From assembly GCF_021134715.1 (NCBI RefSeq), contig NC_060021.1:5518001-5582000 (forward strand): a stretch of DNA of 64,000 nucleotides, given 5' to 3'. Shown in pieces: positions 59,211 through 64,000 of this stretch (position 1 is the stretch's first letter; every line of letters begins with the position of its first letter). Source of the stretch: Daphnia pulex (taxonomy: Eukaryota > Arthropoda > Branchiopoda > Diplostraca > Daphniidae). The notes beneath the pieces are model-generated. The model was not told where the DNA came from, ran no database searches, and saw only the letters and a list, made by a program, of their open reading frames with translations. The translations under genes and the position numbers were made by a program.

Positions 59211-59283
59211 GGTCCTATGGCTTAGATGGCAAAGCGCCTGCCTAGTAAGCAGGAGATCACGAGTTCGTGTCTCGATGGGACCT
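59211..59283 (+). tRNA. tRNA-Thr(AGT), T58 variant
   Basis: TTCGTGT T loop and A49/A65; acceptor, D and anticodon arms consensus. Confidence 0.7.
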
Positions 59284-59694
59284 GTAAGAAATGTCATCAT
59301 AATCATCCCGTGTCTCTTAGAATTCAGAAAAAGAACTTATAGAATCAATAAAATAAGTTTTATTTTAGCGCAGAATACCGTTAAATTGCTAGTTATAATG
59401 ATTATTTTCTTAGTAGTCTAATTTTGACTGCCTACTCGGGCACAATTCCATAGGTATTTTCCATGCTGAAATTTAAACACCAAATCATAATAACTAATGG
59501 TGCAGCATGGATCTGCTCTTCCTAGTAAGAGACCAGGACTCGTAGTATCGTTGAAAATCTCGTTGATTTTTTTGTAAATTTTTCTTTGTACTGTGGAACA
59601 GTTGGGAACTTTAAAATAGAAGTAATCAATTGTAAAACTGCTGTTGTGACGTCATGACCACTTTTGAAATTGTTGTCCTATGAAAAGGTGTTGT

Positions 59695-59767
59695 GGTTCT
59701 ATGGCTTAGATGGCAAAGCGCCTGCCTAGTAAGCAGGAGATCACGAGTTCGAGTCTAGTTGGGACCT
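59695..59767 (+). tRNA. tRNA-Thr(AGT)
   Basis: GGTTCTA acceptor; CTAGT T stem (G51/A63 mismatch). Confidence 0.8.
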
Positions 59768-60178
59768 GTAAGAAATGTCATCAAAATCATCCCGTGTCTC
59801 TTAGAAAACAGAAAAAGAACTGATAGAATCGTTAAAATAAGTTCTATTATAGCGCAGAATACCGTTAAATTGCTAGTTATAATGATTATTTTCTTGGTAG
59901 TCTAATTTTGACTGCCTACTCGGGCACAATTCCATAGGTATTTTCCATGCTGAAATTTAAACACTAAATCATAATAACTAATGGTGCAGCATGGATCTGC
60001 TCTTCCTAGTAAGAGACCAGGACTCGTAGTATCGTTGAAAATCTCGCTGATTTTTTTGTAAATTGTTCTTTGTGCTGTGGAACAGTTGGGAACTTTAAAA
60101 TAGAAGTAATCAATTGTAAAACTGCTGTTGTGACGTCATGACCACTTTTGAAATTGTTGTCCTATGAAAAAGTGTTGT

Positions 60179-60251
60179 GGTTCTATGGCTTAGATGGCAA
60201 AGCGCCTGCCTAGTAAGCAGGAGATCACGAGTTCGAGACTCGTTGGGACCT
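60179..60251 (+). tRNA. tRNA-Thr(AGT), near consensus
   Basis: GGTTCTA acceptor and A60 in the T loop; all stems pair. Confidence 0.9.
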
Positions 60252-60663
60252 GTAAGAAATGTCATCGAAATCATCCCGTGTCTCTTAGAAAACAGAAATA
60301 GAACTGATAGAATCGTTAAAATAAGTTCTATTATAGCGCAGAATACCGTTAAATTGCTAGTTATAATGATTATTTTCTTGGTAGTCTTAATTTTGACTGC
60401 CTACTCGGGCACAATTCCATAGGTATTTTCCATGCTTAAATTTAAATACCAAATCATAATAACTAATTGTCCAGCATGGATCTGCTCTTCCTAGTAAGAG
60501 ACCAGGACTCGTAATATCGTTAAAAATCTCGTTGATTTTTTTGTAAATTGTTCTTTGTGCTTTGGAACAGTTGGGAACTTTAAAATAGAAGTAATCAATT
60601 GTAAAACTGCTTTTGTGACGTCATGACCACCTTTGAAATAGTTGTCCTATGAAGCCGTTTAAT

Positions 60664-60736
60664 GGTCCTATGGCTTAGATGGCAAAGCGCCTGCCTAGTA
60701 AGCAGGAGATCACGAGTTCGAGTCTCGCTGGGACCT
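60664..60736 (+). tRNA. tRNA-Thr(AGT)
   Basis: CTCGC T stem (A49/C65); otherwise consensus. Confidence 0.88.
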
Positions 60737-61147
60737 GTAAGAAATGTCATCATAATCATCCCGTGTCTCTTAGAATTCAGAAAAAGAACTGATCGAATCG
60801 TTAAAATAAGTTCTTGTTTAGCGCAGAATACCGTTAAATTGCTAGTTATAATGATTATTTTCTTGGTAGTCTAATTTTGACTGCCTACTCGGGCACAATT
60901 CCATAGGTATTTTCCATGCTGAAATTTAAACACCAAATCATAATAACTAATGGTGCAGCATGGATCTGCTCTTCCTAGTAAGAGACCAGGACTCGTAGTA
61001 TCGTTGAAAATCTCACTGATTTTTTTGTAAATTGTTCTTTGTGCTTTGGAACAGTTGGGAACTTTAAAATAGAAGTAATCAATTGTAAAACTGCTTTTGT
61101 GACGTCATGACCACCTTTGAAATAGTTGTCCTATGAAGCCGTTTTAT

Positions 61148-61220
61148 GGTCCTATGGCTTAGATGGCAAAGCGCCTGCCTAGTAAGCAGGAGATCACGAG
61201 TTCGAGTCTCGCTGGGACCT
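61148..61220 (+). tRNA. tRNA-Thr(AGT)
   Basis: A49/C65 as at 60664; a T7 run lies about 80 nt downstream (TTCTTTTTTTAGCG). Confidence 0.88.
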
Positions 61221-61632
61221 GTAATAAATGTCATCATAATCATCCCGTGTCTCTTAGAATTCAGAAAAAGAACTGATAGAATCGTTAAAATAAGTTCTTT
61301 TTTTAGCGCAGAATACCGTTAAATTGCTGGTTATAATGATTATTTTCTTGGTAGTCTAATTTTGACTGCCTACTCTGGCACAATTCCATAGGTATTTTCC
61401 ATGCTGAAATTTAAACACCAAATCATAATAACTAATGGTGCAGCATGGATCTGCTCTTCCTAGTAAGAGACCAGGACTCGTAGTATCGTTGAAAATCTCG
61501 CTGATTTTTTTGTAAATTGTTCTTTGTGCTGTGGAACAGTTGGGAACTTTAAAATAGAAGTAATCAATTGTAAAACTGCTGTTATGACGTCATGACCACT
61601 TTTTGAATTGTTGTCCTATGAAGCCGTTTTAT

Positions 61633-61705
61633 GGTCCTATGGCTTAGATGGCAAAGCGCCTGCCTAGTAAGCAGGAGATCACGAGTTCGTGTCTCGATGG
61701 GACCT
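61633..61705 (+). tRNA. tRNA-Thr(AGT), T58 variant
   Basis: TTCGTGT T loop and A49/A65. Confidence 0.7.
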
Positions 61706-62116
61706 GTAAGAAATGTCATCATAATCATCCCGTGTCTCTTAGAATTCAGAAAAAGAACTTATAGAATCAATAAAATAAGTTTTATTTTAGCGCAGAATAC
61801 CGTTAAATTGCTAGTTATAATGATTATTTTCTTGGTAGTCTAATTTTGACTGCCTACTCGGGCACAAGTCCATAGGTATTTTCCATGCTGAAATTTAAAC
61901 ACCAAATCATAATAACTAATGGTGCAGCATGGATCTGCTCTTCCTAGTAAGAGACCAGGACTCGTAGTATCGTTGAAAATCTCGTTGATTTTTTTTTAAA
62001 TGGTTCTTTGTGCTGTGGAACAGTTGGGAACTTTAAAATAGAAGTAATCAATTGTAAAACTGCTTTTGTGACGTCATGACCACTTTTGAAATTGTTGTCC
62101 TATGAAAAAGTGTTGT

Positions 62117-62189
62117 GGTTCTATGGCTTAGATGGCAAAAAGCCTGCCTAGTAAGCAGGAGATCACGAGTTCGAGTCTCGTTGGGACCT
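62117..62189 (+). tRNA. tRNA-Thr(AGT)
   Basis: GGTTCTA acceptor; D stem end and base 26 read AAAAAG, so the D stem loses a pair. Confidence 0.78.
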
Positions 62190-62600
62190 GTAAGAAATGT
62201 CATCAAAATCATCCCGTGTCTCTTATAAAACAGAAAAAGAACTGATAGAATCGTTAAAATAAGTTCTATTATAGCGCAGAATACCGTTAAATTGCTAGTT
62301 ATAATGATTATTTTCTTGGTAGTCTAATTTTGACTGCCTACTCGGGCACAATTCCATAGGTGTTTTCCATGCTGAAATTTAAACACCAAATCATAATAAC
62401 TAATGGTGCAGCATGGATCTGCTCTTCCTAGTAAGAGACCAGGACTCGTAGTATCGTTGAAAATCTCGCTGATTTTTTTGTAAATTGTTCTTTGTGCTGT
62501 GGAACAGTTGGGAACTTTCAAATAGAAGTAATCAATTGTAAAACTGCTTTTGTGATGTCATGACCACTTTTTAAATTGTTGTCCTATGAAACCGTTTTAT

Positions 62601-62673
62601 GGTCCTATGGCTTAGATGGCAAAGCGCCTGCCTAGTAAGCAGGAGATCACGAGTTCGAGTCTCGTTGGGACCT
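62601..62673 (+). tRNA. tRNA-Thr(AGT), consensus
   Basis: Perfect consensus; 3' flank GCCATTATAATC. Confidence 0.96.
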
Positions 62674-63084
62674 GTAAGAAATGCCATTATAATCATCCCG
62701 TGTCTCTTATAAATTAGAAAAAGAACTGATAGATTCGTTAAAATAAGTTCTATTATAGCGCAGAATACCGTTAAATTGCTAGTTATAATGATTATTTTCT
62801 TGGTAGTCTAATTTTGACTGCCTACTCGGGCACAATTCCATAGGTATTTTCCATGCTGAAATTTAAACACCAAATCATAATAACTAATTGTGCAGCATGG
62901 ATCTGCTCTTCCTAGTAAGAGACCAGGACTAGTAGTATCGTTGAAAATCTCGTTGATTTTTTTGTAAATTGTTCTGTGTGCTGTGGAACAGTTGGGAACT
63001 TTAAAATAGAAGTAATCAATTGTAAAACTGCTTTTGTGACGTCATGACCACTTTTCAAATTGTTGTCCTATGAAAAAGTGTTGT

Positions 63085-63157
63085 GGTTCTATGGCTTAGA
63101 TGGCAAAGCGCCTGCCTAGTAAGCAGGAGATCACGAGTTCGAGTCTCGTTGGGACCT
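63085..63157 (+). tRNA. tRNA-Thr(AGT), near consensus
   Basis: GGTTCTA acceptor (wobble) is the only change. Confidence 0.94.
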
Positions 63158-63568
63158 GTAAGAAATGTCATCAAAATCATCCCGTGTCTCTTAGAAAATA
63201 GAAAAAGAACTGATAGAATCGTTAAAATAAGTTCTATTATAGCGCAGAATACCGTTAAATTGCTAGTTATAATGATTATTTTCTTGGTAGTCTAATTTTG
63301 ACTGCCTACTCGGGCACAATTCCATAGGTATTTTCCATGCTGAAATTTAAACACCAAATCATAATAACTAATGGTGCAGCATGGATCTGCTCTTCCTAGT
63401 AAGAGACCAGGACTCGTAGTATCGTTGAAAATCTCACTGATTTTTTTGTAAATTGTTCTTTGTGCTTTGGAACAGTTGGGAACTTTAAAATAGAAGTAAT
63501 CAATTGTAAAACTGCTTTTGTGACGTCATGACCACCTTTGAAATAGTTGTCCTATGAAGCCGTTTTAT

Positions 63569-63641
63569 GGTCCTATGGCTTAGATGGCAAAGCGCCTGCC
63601 TAGTAAGCAGGAGATCACGAGTTCGAGTCTCGCTGGGACCT
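63569..63641 (+). tRNA. tRNA-Thr(AGT)
   Basis: A49/C65 in the T stem; paralogue of the copy at 61148 and last tRNA in the window. Confidence 0.88.
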
Positions 63642-64000
63642 GTAATAAATGTCATCATAATCATCCCGTGTCTCTTAGAATTCAGAAAAAGATCTGATAG
63701 AATCGTTAAAATAAGTTCTTTTTTTAGCGCAGAATACCGTTAAATTGCTGGTTATAATGATTATTTTCTTGGTAGTCTAATTTTGACTGCCTACTCTGGC
63801 ACAATTCCATAGGTATTTTCCATGCTGAAATTTAAACACCAAATCATAATAACTAATGGTGCAGCATGGATCTGCTCTTCCTAGTAAGAGACCAGGACTC
63901 GTAGTATCGTTGAAAATCTCGCTGATTTTTTTGTAAATTGTTCTTTGTGCTGTGGAACAGTTGGGAACTTTAAAATAGAAGTAATCAATTGTAAAACTGC

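Larger units (their letters stand above)
49408..64000 (+). repeat. Right block of the tRNA-Thr satellite (30 tRNA copies, all AGT)
   Basis: Head-to-tail units on the + strand, about 480-485 bp apart. They differ as a group from the left block: GAAATTTAAACACC is usual, TAATGGTGCAGC is common, and there are no TGT copies. In many units the TTTT of TTCTATTTTAGCG is changed to TTCTATTATAGCG. The spacers carry the same elements as in the left block and no protein gene. The window ends inside a spacer. Confidence 0.97.

Noticed and set aside
4152-62521. Many 60-70 codon - strand frames in the spacers (MITSILKFPTVPKHKEQ type) and over the tRNA complement
   Set aside because: Open by chance in a repeated spacer. 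They break in many units by small length changes in the T run, and nothing suggests translation.
342-63295. Many 61-85 codon + strand frames starting GTGGTCCTATGG or ATGAAAAGTTCT and running through each tRNA
   Set aside because: They are repeats of one frame across a tRNA gene and its AT-rich flank. The conserved residues are the tRNA arms read as codons, starts vary, and no protein family is recognised.
1-64000. tRNA-derived SINE family
   Set aside because: Copies are strictly head-to-tail with one period, with no target duplications or A-rich tails between units; this is a tandem satellite.

Overview
The window is almost entirely one tandem repeat: an AT-rich unit of about 485 bp, each carrying one 73-nt gene that folds as a eukaryotic nuclear tRNA-Thr. 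I count 122 tRNA or tRNA-like copies (88 on + at the left, 4 on - in an inverted block, 30 on + at the right). Each has a TGG..AGATGG A box, a GTTCGAGTC-type B box, an 8-nt D loop with G18G19, a 5-bp anticodon stem, a 5-nt variable loop, a TTCGAGT T loop and discriminator T73. By anticodon there are 77 AGT (Thr), 38 TGT (Thr), 4 TGA (Ser), 2 ACT (Ser) and 1 ACA. No host protein gene is visible. The BEL/Pao retroelement in the middle belongs to a superfamily known from animals, so the source is probably an animal nuclear genome; I cannot name the species.

Unit classes used below. Consensus AGT: all stems pair, with only wobbles. Class B (AGT): starts GGTACTA with a GCTG D stem and CTCAT T stem, giving mismatches A4/G69, G13/A22 and C50/A64. 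Class T (TGT): GGGTT D arm with a G11/G24 mismatch. Class C: class T whose 3' flank has been swapped for a version with a T5 run 38 nt past the tRNA end, a plausible Pol III terminator. Other units have no T4 until about 80 nt or more downstream. The ~410-bp spacers contain a TGACGTCA palindrome about 40 bp before each tRNA, and a tRNA-like fragment ending in a T7-T12 run about 240-290 bp after it.

Layout: 1-42816 left block, + strand, AGT and TGT units mixed in higher-order groups; 42817-44359 inverted block; 44360-48689 a broken BEL/Pao LTR retrotransposon lying on the - strand, inserted in the acceptor end of a tRNA gene with a GGTCC target duplication; 48690-48947 rest of that inverted unit; 48948-49274 unrelated DNA; 49275-49388 a last inverted fragment; about 49408-64000 right block, + strand, where all 30 tRNA copies are AGT. 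Several multi-unit blocks are duplicated almost exactly (offsets of about 1452, 1455, 1937, 3846 and 4849 bp), so unequal exchange or conversion has been recent. Consensus AGT copies look able to work; class B, TGA, ACT/ACA and T58 copies look decayed or altered.
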